This document shows positions 1-14,300 of a stretch of DNA of 64,000 nt, piece by piece. Made by a program: the position numbers and the translations under genes. The first letter of the stretch is position 1, and each line of letters opens with the position of its first letter. Origin of the DNA: Cruorifilaria tuberocauda (lineage: Eukaryota > Nematoda > Chromadorea > Rhabditida > Onchocercidae); contig JABVXU010000028.1 in the NCBI GenBank assembly GCA_013365365.1, positions 186,001 through 250,000 on the forward strand, given 5' to 3'. The notes under the pieces were generated by a model, which saw only the letters and a list, made by a program, of their open reading frames with translations, ran no database searches and had not been told where the DNA came from.

Positions 1-2376
1 TTCTTACTTTGTCAATTTTCAATCATTTTATCCCAAATTCCATTCCTACTCAACCATTCTATTCGAATTTTTGAAATTTCAGCGTAAAAGAATAAAATAT
101 TTAAAATTTCAATTCTAAAGATATCATCGAATTAATATCTATAAATAATTATTTTTGTATAATGAAGATAATTATAATAATAAAGATTATAAAGAATAAT
201 TTAAACTGCAAAATTTGACGGAAATTAAATTCTTAATTGAATTAATTCATATGTATTTCTTATTACTATTGAATTATTAGCTCATACAGACATAGATACA
301 CACCCATAGAAACACACACGCATCTGTACATATACAGGAAGTTAATGAAGAAAAAAACCTTTATTAAAAAAGGAAAGGAGGGAAAGAGAGAGGGAGAGAA
401 GAGTTGAGGTTGTTGAGGTGAGGTGAGACTGGAAATGCTGATCGATTCGAGCCGCGCCTTTCCTCTCCGCATGAACTTCTCATTCTCCTAATTACCATTA
501 TCCCTCTTCTCCCTCTCTCTCTCTCTTTCCTCCTCTCCCTCTCTCCCTCTCTTATCTCGATAAAAATATTCCCTCTTATTGACTATCCATCGTTTAAACC
601 ATTTTTTTCCAAAAAAAAAAAGACATTTCCAATGGATATATCATACTTATGAACATACTTATCAGTTTTCTAGCTTGCAATCATTACAATAATTATTAGT
701 AACTTTGAATGAAAAAGATTTTTTCTTCCTATTTTTAAATTCATCAAATCATTAAACAGAGAAATAAAACGCAATGAGAATGAATTAATTATGAAATAGA
801 ATAATTAACTGAACAAAATAATTGATTGTGAAATTTGGAATAGAATAATTAATTTGAAAGAAAAAAGCTAAAATAACCAAACAGAACAGAGAAAAAAGGA
901 AATAAACGAAAATAAGTATTAAATTAAATTTCAATTACTAATGATCACCTATATTTTTACCTATACGAGTAGAAGTTCAGAATACAAGTAAAATTATCAC
1001 TTTATACTCAAATCAATTCATCAAATTCTGTCAACTGTCAATCGTTGAAGAATTTTTTGTGATAATGTAAACAATACGAATGACGTCAATAAACTAATTG
1101 ATTTCATCAATGATTTCGATGGAATTTTAAAGAATTAAAAAAATTAAAATAAAATTGATCATGCATGAGAGAAAGGAAAATTGGTCGGATAATAATTATT
1201 TGTATGAACAATTAGTGGAAAAATTACTAAGTAAATAAATAATCATACAATAGCAATAATAAATGATTTATATTATTATTTATTTAATTGATAAATAGAG
1301 AATAATGAAGTGAAATTAAATATCAATAAGTGATTTATGAGTATTTGATTTAACAAATTAAAAATCAAATCTTTAAGTTAATTAAAATGGAGACTGTAAA
1401 ATATATCTACTCAAATACTAGCTTTAAGTGTGAAAAACAACGAAATAATAATAATGAAGAAAATAATGATTACTATCATTTATACTTATAAATAACTTAT
1501 AAAATAATACTAAAAAGTAATACTTTAAAATTAATCTAAGAGATTTCATCTTTACATATGTAACTAAATAAGCTTGCTGTCTTGCAAAAAGGAAAAAGTG
1601 GAATTGAAATTGGAATTGTTTTATTGAAATAATCGAAAAGACTAGAAGAGAGGAAAAAGAATTGCCACTTTGGGGAGAAGAAAAGTTTCTAAACAAACGG
1701 AAATATCATTGCAAATATTGCGGCAGAAATTAAAGAAAAAAAAAGCGGTGATCTTCAAAAGATTTCAGTGATACTTGAAAAAATTCCACTAAAAATTAAT
1801 GATTTACATACATATGGCACCAAAAATTATGAATTATTAGTAAAGAAAGAGAGAAGAGAGGGAGGAAGAGATAAAGAGGAAGAGAGGGAGAGGAGGCGAG
1901 AAAAAGATAAGTATTTTTGATAAGGTTAAATACTTTTGATAAGTATTATTGATAAGGATAAATATTTTGTTAGATAAAATCTGTTGCTTATTGAAATGAA
2001 GGGTGAAATTGAAAGTAAATCAGAAATTTTGTTTGTTCAATTCATTCTTTCCATCTCTGATCGAGCACACAGAGAGAAAGAGAGAGAGGGAGAGACAGAG
2101 AGAGGATTAGTAGAGAAGGATGAAGATCGAGATGTATTATTAATGAGATAGATAAAGAAGTGAATTTTTTATCGCACTCTGAAAAGCAAAAAAGGAATGC
2201 GATGATTTTATAAGATCAAAATCAAATGCTAGTACGTCTGTATCACGTACGCTTATTTAAGCATGCGTATACTAAATACTATGAATGTACGTAATAAATA
2301 AATACACTGTAAAATATGATATCATCTCAGAGTTGATCATAAAATTAAATAAAATATTAGAAAAATAAAATGATAC
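1..2376. other. Probable intron or downstream part of the UNC-73/Trio gene; no exon recognised
   Basis: The minus-strand gene that enters from the right ends its last visible exon at 2377 with a GTATCA donor, so this stretch is probably the next intron. I see no further exon with the expected spectrin-repeat pattern. The stretch contains a CT-rich tract around 512-553 and purine-rich GA tracts around 1841-1910 and 2069-2104. A slightly GC-richer patch around 400-475 carries short GGTGA/TTGAGG repeats, but it does not translate into anything familiar. Confidence 0.5.
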
Positions 2377-5300
2377 TTTAATTGGTGACGTTGAAATTGA
2401 ATTCTTATTGTCTGTTGCAGTTGAATAACGTTTATCACCGTAAGCACAAGGCAGTAATTTTTCTGGACTAACAACCTGAACAGGTGGTTTACGAATTTCA
2501 CGTAATGCCATCTTTTGTAATGCATCACGTCGAGAAACACTTAAACGTCTCATGTCATCAATACGTTCCGCAACCTATAATCTTGTCATATTTCAATCAC
2601 ATTACATAAAAATTCGTCATCTTTTCTTTTTTTGATAGATGGGAATATCGCATGGATGATTATTCTCGTTGATAATAAATTCCAGTGGTTTATTAAAAGA
2701 AATATAAAAATTTCTTTAACAACACTAACAGCTGTAAATGTTTAGGAAATCAATAGAATGAAGCAATTTTTGAAAGAAGCAAGCTAAGTTCGTTTGCCTT
2801 TAGGCATTTCCATTTTAAAATGAAGTCACTTTTTTTTCTCTCTATTTTTTTGTTTTTCGTATGAAATCTCCTGAAAATTGTTTCTCAGCCATTCTTCCAT
2901 TACTTTTTTCTCTCTTTTTTTATTTTTACATTTTTTTCTCTTACTGTTTTATTTTCTCATAGAAAAAACTTCTCATTGCTTTTCCAATTTCTATAAGTTT
3001 TAAAATTTATCAATTTGAAGTTTGTTTTGATAAATGAAAGGGCACAAAATATATGCAGCAGTAGAAAATTTTGTTCCAATAAAAACTGTTAGTTATTTTC
3101 CTTTATTATAACTTATCACTGTATGAATGATACAGGATAACAAAAGTGTTGCTAAATCAATTTCATTAATTAACGAAGTTTTTTCTTATTGTTTTTTTAT
3201 AGTCTTTTAAAAAATTTTTTGAAAATGAAATTACCTGCGCAAGTAATGTGGATGTTTCAGTTGTAGTAAGCATTATCAATTTGTTCAAATCTGGCTCACT
3301 ATTAAAAGTATCCAACTGAAAGTATATTCAACTATATCACGATCGTACATTCACGGTACTAATAATAAATTACAGTATGCTTCATTCAGGATACAATTTC
3401 CTACGATACTGTAAAAGTTATCTTAATAATTTAATCTAAGATATTTTAATAAGAAGTAACTATAATATCATTGTATTATAGGATTTTCTTTGCTTTCATC
3501 CTAAAACTTATTACACATTACGTTACAGCATTAATTAACAGGAATTCACAAACGATAAAACAGTTAGTTCAGTACGCTTATTATGAAGTAATGGATAAAG
3601 TAAATTCTCATCATAATCCTATAAAATATGTTCCACTAATTTTATATCAATCAAATACTAAAAATTTATCATTTATCAATATCTTCTTACATGACTAAAT
3701 AAATAGAACTGTTAGAAAGTGTAAACTGAAGTCGATTATTCCATTTCACCGATCTTATCAATCAGTGATATCATCTCATATCATCTTTTTATTATCATTC
3801 TATCATAAATCATCGAAAACCTTCAATGATTCGCCATCTTCGATATACTTATCAACGGTTGTTAATGCATTTGCAGCGTTATTCGCCGTACAGTCATATG
3901 GTATCGTCGTCAATAGTTCAACACCACGGTGACACCATTTATTCGCCTAAACATTTGAAAATCACTGATATTATATAAATTTATCACTCTGTCAAAATAG
4001 CTCTAAGTTATTCATAATCATTAAATAAGCTATGATGGAAAAAATAAATAATAAAACATATTTACTTATATCTAAAACCTTAGCATAAAATATAAGTATT
4101 AAATTTAGCTGCAAGTTTTAAATTGTACCTATCACAAATTTAAAATTTTTGGTAAAAAAATTTGACGAATACTAATTTATGGCAAAGTTACTTTAAATTT
4201 TCAACAAATTTTTTTTTGATATATAAAAACAAATTTTTATTTTTCTTTAATAACGTAAGAAAACTTATTTCATTGATAAAATTTTAAAAAGAAATTCACT
4301 CAAGTAGAATGCTGCAAAATAAGTCATTAAGCATTTCTGATAAGTTGCACACTTTGCTTATCCATCAGCAATAAACTCTTCAAAATCATTCATGCATTAA
4401 AATCTCTATTTTACTGTTAGACCTTGAAAATACGTCATTGGTATATACTTGAGAAAGTAAAGTAAACGATTCGAAAGCTATTGAAGATTTCTCTCAGCAG
4501 CCATATTTGAAACAGATGGCTTATTCATATTAAGTACACATCGTTACTTCTCCTTAACATATTTAAGTTAATATGAATTGACGTATATAACGTTTATACG
4601 TCAAAATACAATGGATTAACACCTATAAGTTTATAGGATAAAATACAATGGAAATATCCAAACGTTGAAACACCATGGATTGATGTGTAAACATCTACAA
4701 GTTTATTTATTAATATTTACTTTTCCTTACATATCTAAGGTGCAACAAATCGATGATTACACGTTTATACGTCTATTTATGATCACTGATTACTTATATG
4801 GACTGATTACTTATTTGTTAAAATTAAATATCTTTGTTTTTGTTGCAAATTGCATAAATGACAGATAATTCATAACAAAGAAGTATCCTAAACTTTTAAT
4901 AGGAATAGTAAATAATGGAACCTTCAATTTTAAGTAAATTAACCGATAATAATTATACCACTCGCCATTCAAGAAATATTATTTCAGTTATTATCTAATC
5001 ATTTGAGAATACGTTTGATAAACTTTTAATGAAATGAAAGAGTAATGAATCAAAGACATAAGTTTAGAAAAAGTTTGAAATCTGAAAGATCAGCTAGACT
5101 AATAAGCTAATCGTAATTTACCGCATGTATCTGTTGATGCATATCTTTGCTTAGTTGCAATACTTTGCTACGTCTGTCAAGTGCGCCACTTAACGCATCA
5201 GCCATACGATCCAATTCATCACATTTTGGCAATAAACTTGCTGTTAATTCAACGTCTTGTGATGACATTAGCTCCTGCCCTTCATCACGTAATAAACGTG

Positions 5301-8300
5301 CGCCATTTACGTCTTCCTAAAATCCAAAATAGCAATATAATAATGAATCACTAATAGACATATATAAATAGCACAGTAAAAGTGGAACAAGACAAAATAT
5401 CTTTTTTTAAATTGTTGCATTAAAATTTACCTAAGTGAACCAAATTATAAACTCTAAAAGACGAATGCAATAAAATTGAAATCGATAATATTAACGGATA
5501 ATTAATTGTAATAGTAAATAACAGATATTGGCCATCATAACAATATTACAAGTATAGTAATGACTCACAATGACATTATAAAAAAATGCAATAATGATTC
5601 CATTACAACAAATAAACTGTAACAATAACAATAATGATAATAATGATAATAATAATAATAGCAGGGGCAACGAAATAACAGTGAAAGAGTAGATATATTA
5701 GAATTATGATATTTGGAATATTCTTATATCAATTATAAATTTATGAAATTATTACTTACAGTTTTTATTTCTTAAATTATCTTCACGTCATACTTATAAT
5801 AAATATAAACTTTATTTTTTTAACTTGTATATTTCATGATGATGATAATAATAATGATAAACTATGATAAGAGTAATAGGAAATCAAAAAATAAACACAT
5901 GTACCATAGCTTGTTGACAGTATTCAGCATGTGCTTGTTCTAATTGTTCAGCTTTCTTCGGGCCATCACCCACTTCTCGATGTTCTTCCAAATGGATCAT
6001 ATGTTTCGCAAATGATGATTGTAACTGTAATTATTTATTATTATGATGACCTTATAAACTATCGATCGATCACTCTTCATAATAATCTAACTTATAGTTT
6101 ATAACCGAACAAGCATCTAGAAAAACAAAAATCATTAATAGTTAGAATGATATTACTTATTAATTAACCTTTATGTATAATATAAATGTGAAAAGAAAAT
6201 TTGTATACCTTTTTGGTATTCAGCATATAGCAGCATTTCAACGATACTATTTGAACTATTTTAGGAATTTTTAATCTTGCAAGGACAGGTAGGAAAGGTC
6301 GATGAGAAGAAGAAATAGAAGAATAATGAATCCCACAAAATGTTTGATTGGAAATTTATACCAGTTTAAAAGAAGAAAGTGGCATTTTCAGTTGTAGTAG
6401 TAATGATAGAACAAGATTATTCTAAGAAATAACTAATTGATAAATTACTGATAGTGACATGGAAAAGAGCTTTAAAGATGTAGCAAAGATTTATTAACAA
6501 GAGAAAGACCGAAATGATGATAATCGATACTGACAGCATTGGTATATGATAACGTTTATGATATCAGAAGCAAAAAGTATACGTCTTTCATACGTATTTT
6601 CTGCGATTCCTTTTCTTGTTGGTTTTACGAATAAATTTCTCAAAATTTTCACTTTAAACTTTAGACTTTTCGGTATTTCTTCATTTGCCATTGCAATCTT
6701 AAACTCTAAGATTATTCTAAGAGATAACTGATTGATAAATTACTGATAGTGACATTTTGGAGATATAGCAAAGGGAAAAGTTATTCAAATTATAGTAGTA
6801 TTAAGAGTTATCTTTTTCATTCCCCACTGGATTCTAAAAATTTGTAGCATTTTAAGTTATCTCTTCATTTTTAACCGTTATTTTGAACTAACAATATTAA
6901 GGATTATTTCTTCATTCTCAATTTTAAATTCGCGATATATTAGCAGCTATTTCTTTACTCTCTAATATAATTTCAAATTTCCTGATATCCATCAGTTATT
7001 TCTTCATTTTTAATAACAATTTCTAATTGGATAATACTGAAAATAATTGATAATATAAGAAATGAGTGAATAATTTTAACTCCTAAATGAGCATAATGTA
7101 ATAATAAAATTATCATACCTTCCTAAATGAATCTTCAAATCGTCGAAGCTTTAAACATTGTGTCAGACGTTTTTCATGCTTCATCCAAAATGCATCAAAG
7201 CTTCGTTCCGTTTCTTCCAACTGTATAAGCATTCTCTCAATTGCCGTCACATTGTGAAGTCTACAAAATTAATAAACTTATGGAAAATTTCATTTTAAAA
7301 CTTGCATTAAATTCCATTTACCCAAAAGAATTTTGGACAGCGAAAAAATGAGGAAGTGAAGTTTAAGACATTAAAATCAATCAATTCATCGTTTCATGAA
7401 AAAGTTAGATTATAAATCTCTTTTTTGATGAAATTGTAATTTTAAAATTAAAACTAATAGTAAAAACTTTGGTTGGCTAAAAACATAGAAACGTTTTGAA
7501 TACTAAGTTTTAATACTATTACTGTCTGGGAAAATCCTTCCTGCTTAAATAACATGAAATGACGATATCCAGAAAAACAGTCGTAGATGAGAATAAAACC
7601 ACCTAGTTGGACTAAGTTGTTCATGCTCCGGTTTAACATCCAGTTGTCTGACGTGTCGTAACAGTGATAATCCTTTTCGTATAGATATCCGGAAGTCTTC
7701 CTACAAAGAAAATATCACAAAATTTATATTTGAAGAATGAAATTGAATCAAATCACTCATTTGATTCCAATCGGTAAACTGGGAAGAACCGACCTTTATA
7801 GCATCACGTTCAGCAGTTTGTATTTCGAGAATTCGCGCTGTTGTCTCGACATCATTTGGAAGTTCGGTTTCTTTTAAGCAACGACCAAATTCGCTTAATG
7901 ATTGAGCAATTACGGTTGCAGATGATTTCATCCGTTCAATATCCTTCAAAGAAAACATTGATCAAATAGGCAAAGTAATGGAATTTAATTTTCATAATTT
8001 ATTCCTGAAATTTCAATAATCCGTAAGATAGCATTCCGTTGAAGTGTTTCACTTAATAGTTATTAGAATAATATACAATATTTCGATTATAGAAAGTTTT
8101 GTGTAATAACAAAGAAAGGAATATAAATGTCGAATGGAAGGATTTCTTCCGAAATTCAAAATTTACTAAAAAGAATTACCTATGATAGAAAGTTATAAAA
8201 TTTCAAAAAAGAAACAATGGAGATATTCATGAAAAGAATATAAAATTGTCATGAAATTTCTAAATTAATTACTGACATTTGGTTACTGACATATTGAACA

Positions 8301-11300
8301 AATATTTTAAACATTTTTTCTTAAACATATTTGAATTAACGAAAGAAAATCATTGCTTATATCATTAGGCGTAACCAACTAATAAATTAAACCGAATGAT
8401 TTAATTGAATTTCACAGTCCTATCCCGTATCCAATATACAATATTGAAATTACCGGTTAATCTTGAAAATGAAAATGATCAGTTCATCTTGATGGTAATA
8501 TGTGGTAATAAAGTTTGAGAAAATCGATGAAAGATGGGGGAATAATTTATGTTTATGGTGAACAATAAAAATTAATCCTTAAAAAATAAAAAAAACTGAA
8601 TAAAATGTGAGTATTTTAAAATTGATGAAATCGAAATTATTATTATTTACTCATTCCTAATCACTGTCACTGATAAATGAATGAATAAAAGTTACCATAC
8701 GATGTTGGACCCATTCCAAATGATTATACTTTAATATTCCACCAACATCCATCGTCAAACAATCGGCTCCAATATAGCGGCGGAGTTCCAGTGAACTCTG
8801 GCAAATCACCACCTGAAATAACTTGTGAAATATTCACAAATTACTTTCTTTTAAATAATAATAAGTGATTATGAAAGTTAGTCGAAAATACTTCAAAACT
8901 TAGGAAAGGTAAAAAGAAAATCAATCAATTAAAGCTTATCTTTGTTTTTGATTTAATCAATTCCCTCAGTACCATTTCATTATCATAAATTTTACTTCGA
9001 AATTAAAACAATTAGTAGATGTCTTATGAGTAATTCATTTTCAAAATTTTTATTCTAAAACGAGAAAGAAACGAAGAAGGAAGAAAAAGCGAGAATGTAT
9101 GAATGAAGAGTGAAAGCTTCATGTTAAACGATAGTTAAAAGGAAAAAAAGTTACACTGTCATGATGTTAGTAATAAATTCAGGTATTTCAAGACAAGTTT
9201 AACAGCAAATAAGTTAAACAAGCAGTTACAATCATAGATATTTTCATTAATAAGTGAATACTTAGTGATCTGTGTAGTGATGATCGGAGGAGTAACTTCC
9301 GGTATTCCCGATATCCGTTAGGTCGGAAAATTTTTACATTAATTAACCAGAATTTTTTCTTCTTTTTCTCCAAATTTTCGTGAGAAGTATTTATAAGACG
9401 TTATTATATCTTTTCCTGTACAATATTTTACCGCACTACCACACTTCCCTATATTGTATAATACAGTACTACCATTATGCATTCTTATACTGTATGTTGC
9501 ATTCTTTTACTTCATTACCATATTCCTTTATACTGTATAAGTTGCATGTTGCATTATCCTTTAGTACATGTTTGTATGTTACATTATGTTCATTAAATAA
9601 ATATAGATTACCTATACTGTATTACTTATATTCTTATACTGGATATTTTATTATCTTGTACTCTTTTAAACGCTTCAAACACATTTAAAAGTAAGCAAAA
9701 ATTTTAAGGTTCAAAAAAAAACTTTTTTCTTTAATTACCAATTTGAAGCTACAAAAAGGTCGATGTCGACTTGTAAAAAAAAGTGAAAAACGATAGAGAA
9801 AACATATTCATCTAATTTTTTTCCCTTCTTTTTTGCAACGATTCAATGATCATAAGTTTAAAAGAAAATATATTAAAAAAGAATTGAATCCATTTCCGGT
9901 TGATTTTGAAAAATAAAAAATAAAATTTTTTCCCGATTGAAATAAAGTCATTTCATCACTTCCTTTCTTTTATCACTGAAATGGAAGAAAATTAAGAAGT
10001 GTGGAAGAATTGAGAGAAGGAATAATAGAAATATCTTTTAGTTTTTTCCCTCTGATCTCAGCTCAATTATTCGGGAATTTGTAGTTATTGGTGCGGGGGA
10101 ATGATAACTGATCGAGTGAGCAGGAAATTCGTTATAAAAAATGAAATAATGAAAGCAGGTTTGGAGAAAAATCAAAAAAGCTTCGAGTGAATATAATTGC
10201 TATGAGATGGAAGGGAGAAAGGAAAGGAATTGTTAAATGTAAAAATTTAATTGTTCACATTTTTAATACTCTAAGAGAATTTGGAAAATTTGAGAAAAAA
10301 GAAAAAAGAGAATTTTAAATTGCGTAAAAATTAAAGTATTAACTAAAAAAATTGCATTAATATTGGAAGTTTTTTTGAACAGTTTGTTATTTTCGTTTAA
10401 TATAATTCTTTAAAATCAAAATAAATTTAGACGAAAAATTTTAATTTTCTATTAATGCCAAAGAATCTTCAATATGTTATATTTAGAGTATAAAATTTTC
10501 AACTGTTAACGTCAAATGTAAATTCCTTTCTTTTTAATTTCAAACGAATATGAAGCCATAACATTTGATTTAATCTACTAATTATCAGCTGTAGAAAATT
10601 CTCGAATAAATTTTTTTCCGAAAAAACCTTTCAAGATGAAATTTATTTAATTTAATTACTATTAAATGCGAAAAAGTTAAGAAAAATTATACAAAATTTT
10701 AAAGCAAAGATATATAGAAATTTTTTTATTTCAAATCAAAAGGCTGACGAAGTATAATAATAAGAGAAGAGATACTGTGAACTGCCGGAATGGAATAATA
10801 TTTGAAATTAAAATAAGTAAAACAATAATTTACATTTTATTACAAGTCACTACCTGAATACTAATCAAAAATATTTGCAGAAATTAATAAATTAAACAGG
10901 TATAACAAATTGACTGCTCAAATTTGTCATTCAATGTAGCTAATAACATTAGCAACACGTAATATGTTTTTCACAATAATTACCCAATTCAAAAATTCAT
11001 TATTCAGATATGAATGTATTATTTCGCTACTTAAATGTTGCACAATCATTATTTGTCTAATTATAAATTCATGTCATCATCGTGATAATTAGAATTATAG
11101 TTAAAATATGCACTAAAACAATTATATCTTCAAATAAGAATGCTATCGTGGCAAATAAAGATATTATTGTTTCAACAAATAGAAGCATAGTTGTTTTAAA
11201 GGAGTACAAAATAAAAACTCCTAAATGTCACGAAAAAATCTTCTGATTGCTTTAGTAAGAATAAATGATAAATTACTGATCATAAGCTTGTCGTTAATTT

Positions 11301-14300
11301 CCATTATCAAATTTTTTAACAAAAACTAATCTAGGAAATCAATTGATGCAACAGAGTTGTACTGATATTATATTAGACCGATAACTAGTACGATAAAAGT
11401 TAAAAGGTCATAACCGATACTGAAAATTACGGATATTGCTAACGCACGTAAATGCTTCATTTCATTTATCAAAAAATACAGAATGTATTGAGCAGCTGAA
11501 GAGATAAAATAAAATAATTCTATTGATATTATAAGATAAACTTGCATACCCTAAATTCACAATTTTCAGTAATTCCACGATATCCCACTTCGAGTGCACG
11601 CTGCAATACACTTTCCGGTTTTAATATGAGCACAATCCGGATCGGTCTCGGAAATGAGCTCTGCAATGAAGACAATGAAGGCGAAAAATAACTGCCCGCA
11701 CAAATTCACTTTACTTTTTCCTGCTAATGTTTTATCATATGAAGTATTTTCGAATAAAATATTTGAACTTTTTTCAATTGATTGATTTACTCGTCAACTG
11801 AAGTAAATGCAGGTTGATAAATAATTAATAAATTCCAAGCTTGTCGGAAAATAAAAAAAAACAGAAAATGGGCGTCTTTATCCTTCTTGAAAAAAATGGC
11901 AAAAGTCTTGACATTAAAAGTTTAAGTAATGAAGCATCAATTGATATTTCAAACTAAATTATCATATTATATTTATTAATTCAAGCTGTAAATATTATTT
12001 GAAAATCAGCTGATGCATTTTTTAAAATTATTTACTCTTTTCCCTTTTTCAATAAAAAATAATCGAATTAAAAAAAAGCCTTACAATTTATAAATAATAT
12101 TATATCAAATGAATAAATTTTTGAAATCATAATGGTACTTATTTGAGATTCAGTTGCGGCGCTATAGAAAAGGAAGAAATTTTAATGATTAAATTGATTG
12201 GGAAATTTGTCTTTATCAAAAACTTTTGATATCAAATAGAATGCAAAGGTAGAAAGAAGCAAAGAATTTTGAATTTCCGGAAATTGTTAAAGATGATTAG
12301 CATTCCAATTTTTTTGCCTTTTCTACTAAAATGAACGATTGGGAGAAAATATCGGAAACGAAACAAACAGTTAAGATTGATGTTAATTCGACTTTTGGAA
12401 ATGAAAAAATGGCATGTACCAATTTCTTAAAGACAAGATAAAGTAAGTTATGTCAGAGGAAGTATAAGATAGTAGTAAGTACTTTATGATAAAGATATCA
12501 ATTATATGATTATTTTGTTGATTTTAAAATTTCCATTTGTAACAATTTCAACGTAATGCTAATTTTCTGGTTTAGTTTCTGATTGAATGCATTTAACTAA
12601 CTTTTCTCCTAATAATATTGTAATTACTTCTGTATAACTTTTTAACTATTAAACAAATTTATTTTAATTTTTGACAAATGTATTTTAGTTAAAGATTCTT
12701 TTCGATATGATGAAAATAAATTTAAAAAAGTTCTTTTTTTTGCAGGCTATAATTACTGTAATTTTATCAAATCTCAGAAGAAAGAGTTAGAAGATAAAGA
12801 TGGATTAAGAAATGAAAGAGAATTAAAATGAAATTAAATGAAACGAAACTAAAATTAAACAAAATAAACCTCCCACGCCGTACAATTTCCAATTTTTACG
12901 TTGAACATTGAAAAATAAAATGATTGATAGTTTAACAAAAAGGAATTTTTCAAAATTCAATCAAAAATTATTGAATGGTACGATAATACAGCAAAATTAA
13001 AAAACGAAAATGAAAAAAAGAAAGAAACGAAAAGTTTTTTGATATCTCAAATAAAAAAAAGAAAAAGGTTGAAATAGTATTCGAAGAAATATTTCAAATC
13101 GAATTTTTGACAAATGACAGTAGTAATAATGATAATGATAACAAATAACGGTAATGATGATATTAAACAATCCATAAGAATTATAGCGAATTGAAATTTT
13201 CTTTTTTTCTCTACTTCTCTCAAACTGGAATGATTTTGAACTTTTATCAATTACTTCATCAACATATTTTCTCCATTTCAAACTATCACTTTCTCAAATT
13301 AAATTATTTTTTCTTTTCTTCGTCAAAATGCCCGTTTTTCCATTATTCAAGTCCGATGATAAAAGAAAACGAAATCGATTATATGAATGATAAATGACTA
13401 AATCCATTAACTTATCTTAATTTTATCCATGAAGTAATTTTAATAATGGGAAGAGAAAAAACTTTTCCCATTTAAAGAAATTTTTCATCTTCGCTTTTTA
13501 TAAATTTATTGATTTTTAATATAAATATGGGAAAATCTTTCATTTGTTTCAGTTTATTGACAATTTTTCTCAAATTTGTATCACGCATTTTTTTGTTTTT
13601 TATAAAAAACAAGCATTGAAATGCCATAAATCCGTAAAAATTTCCGCATTATTAAAATTTTTAAAAACTAATTTAATTGAAAAGAATATTTCATTAAATA
13701 ATTTTTTTTCTTAATTTCTTTTTTGAATATTCTTCTTTTCATTAATTTTTGAACTGATTCAATATTTAATATTCATTTATTGCATAAATTCAAGTATTTT
13801 ACGATTATTTCGATTAATAAAATTATAATAATCGTAGAACTATTCGTAGAATTATTTGTGAATCAAAATTTTATCAAAAATTTCATTATATCACGGTTAA
13901 TGAACATCGATTGATTAGATTCATAGGCTTATTTGATCATAAATCAATCATTAGCTGAATTGTTTTAGGGAAATTTATACGAAATTTATAGCAAAATTAA
14001 TTTAATGACGAACTTTCTAATTAGCAAATATAAAGATTGAAATATTTTGAAAAAGAATGACAAATGTGTAAAAGTAATGAAATCGCAAAAGAAAAAATAT
14101 TAAAAGAATTTGAAAATTTTAATTAAACTACTTAACTGAGAATCAATTATAGCCACTAAATAATCTCATAGGTCTTTCGTAATTTTAAAAAATTAGAAAA
14201 TTAATGACTGAATTTTTGACAGTGAATTAGGTTTCATTTAGGACTTAGTAATAAAAAAAAGAAAGAAGTAGAAAACGATGCTACCACGATTCGTTTTGTA

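Larger units (their letters stand above)
2377..7943 (-). other. unc-73: First spectrin-repeat exon block of the UNC-73/Trio-like gene
   Basis: Eight exons from 7943 down to 2377 encode about 415 residues with the heptad-like, Leu/Glu/Lys-rich pattern of spectrin repeats and no glycine-rich or membrane segments. Helix signatures include DIERMKSSATVIAQSL, FWMKHEKRLTQCLKLRRFED and LSGALDRRSKVLQLSKDMHQ. The last exon ends in a polar, low-complexity linker (KPPVQVVSPEKLLP, then a Ser/Thr-rich stretch), which in Trio-type proteins separates two spectrin repeats. The following repeats must lie left of position 1. Confidence 0.8.

Noticed and set aside
266..472. Minus-strand frame with a Ser/Pro/Gln-rich start
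   Set aside because: It overlaps a short GGTGA/TTGAGG repeat next to a CT tract and does not look like a spectrin repeat, so it is not the next exon of the UNC-73/Trio-like gene.
9380..9688. Plus-strand open frame of 102 codons rich in Tyr and Leu
   Set aside because: It is produced by a degenerate tandem DNA repeat inside an intron of the minus-strand gene; the peptide has no family pattern.
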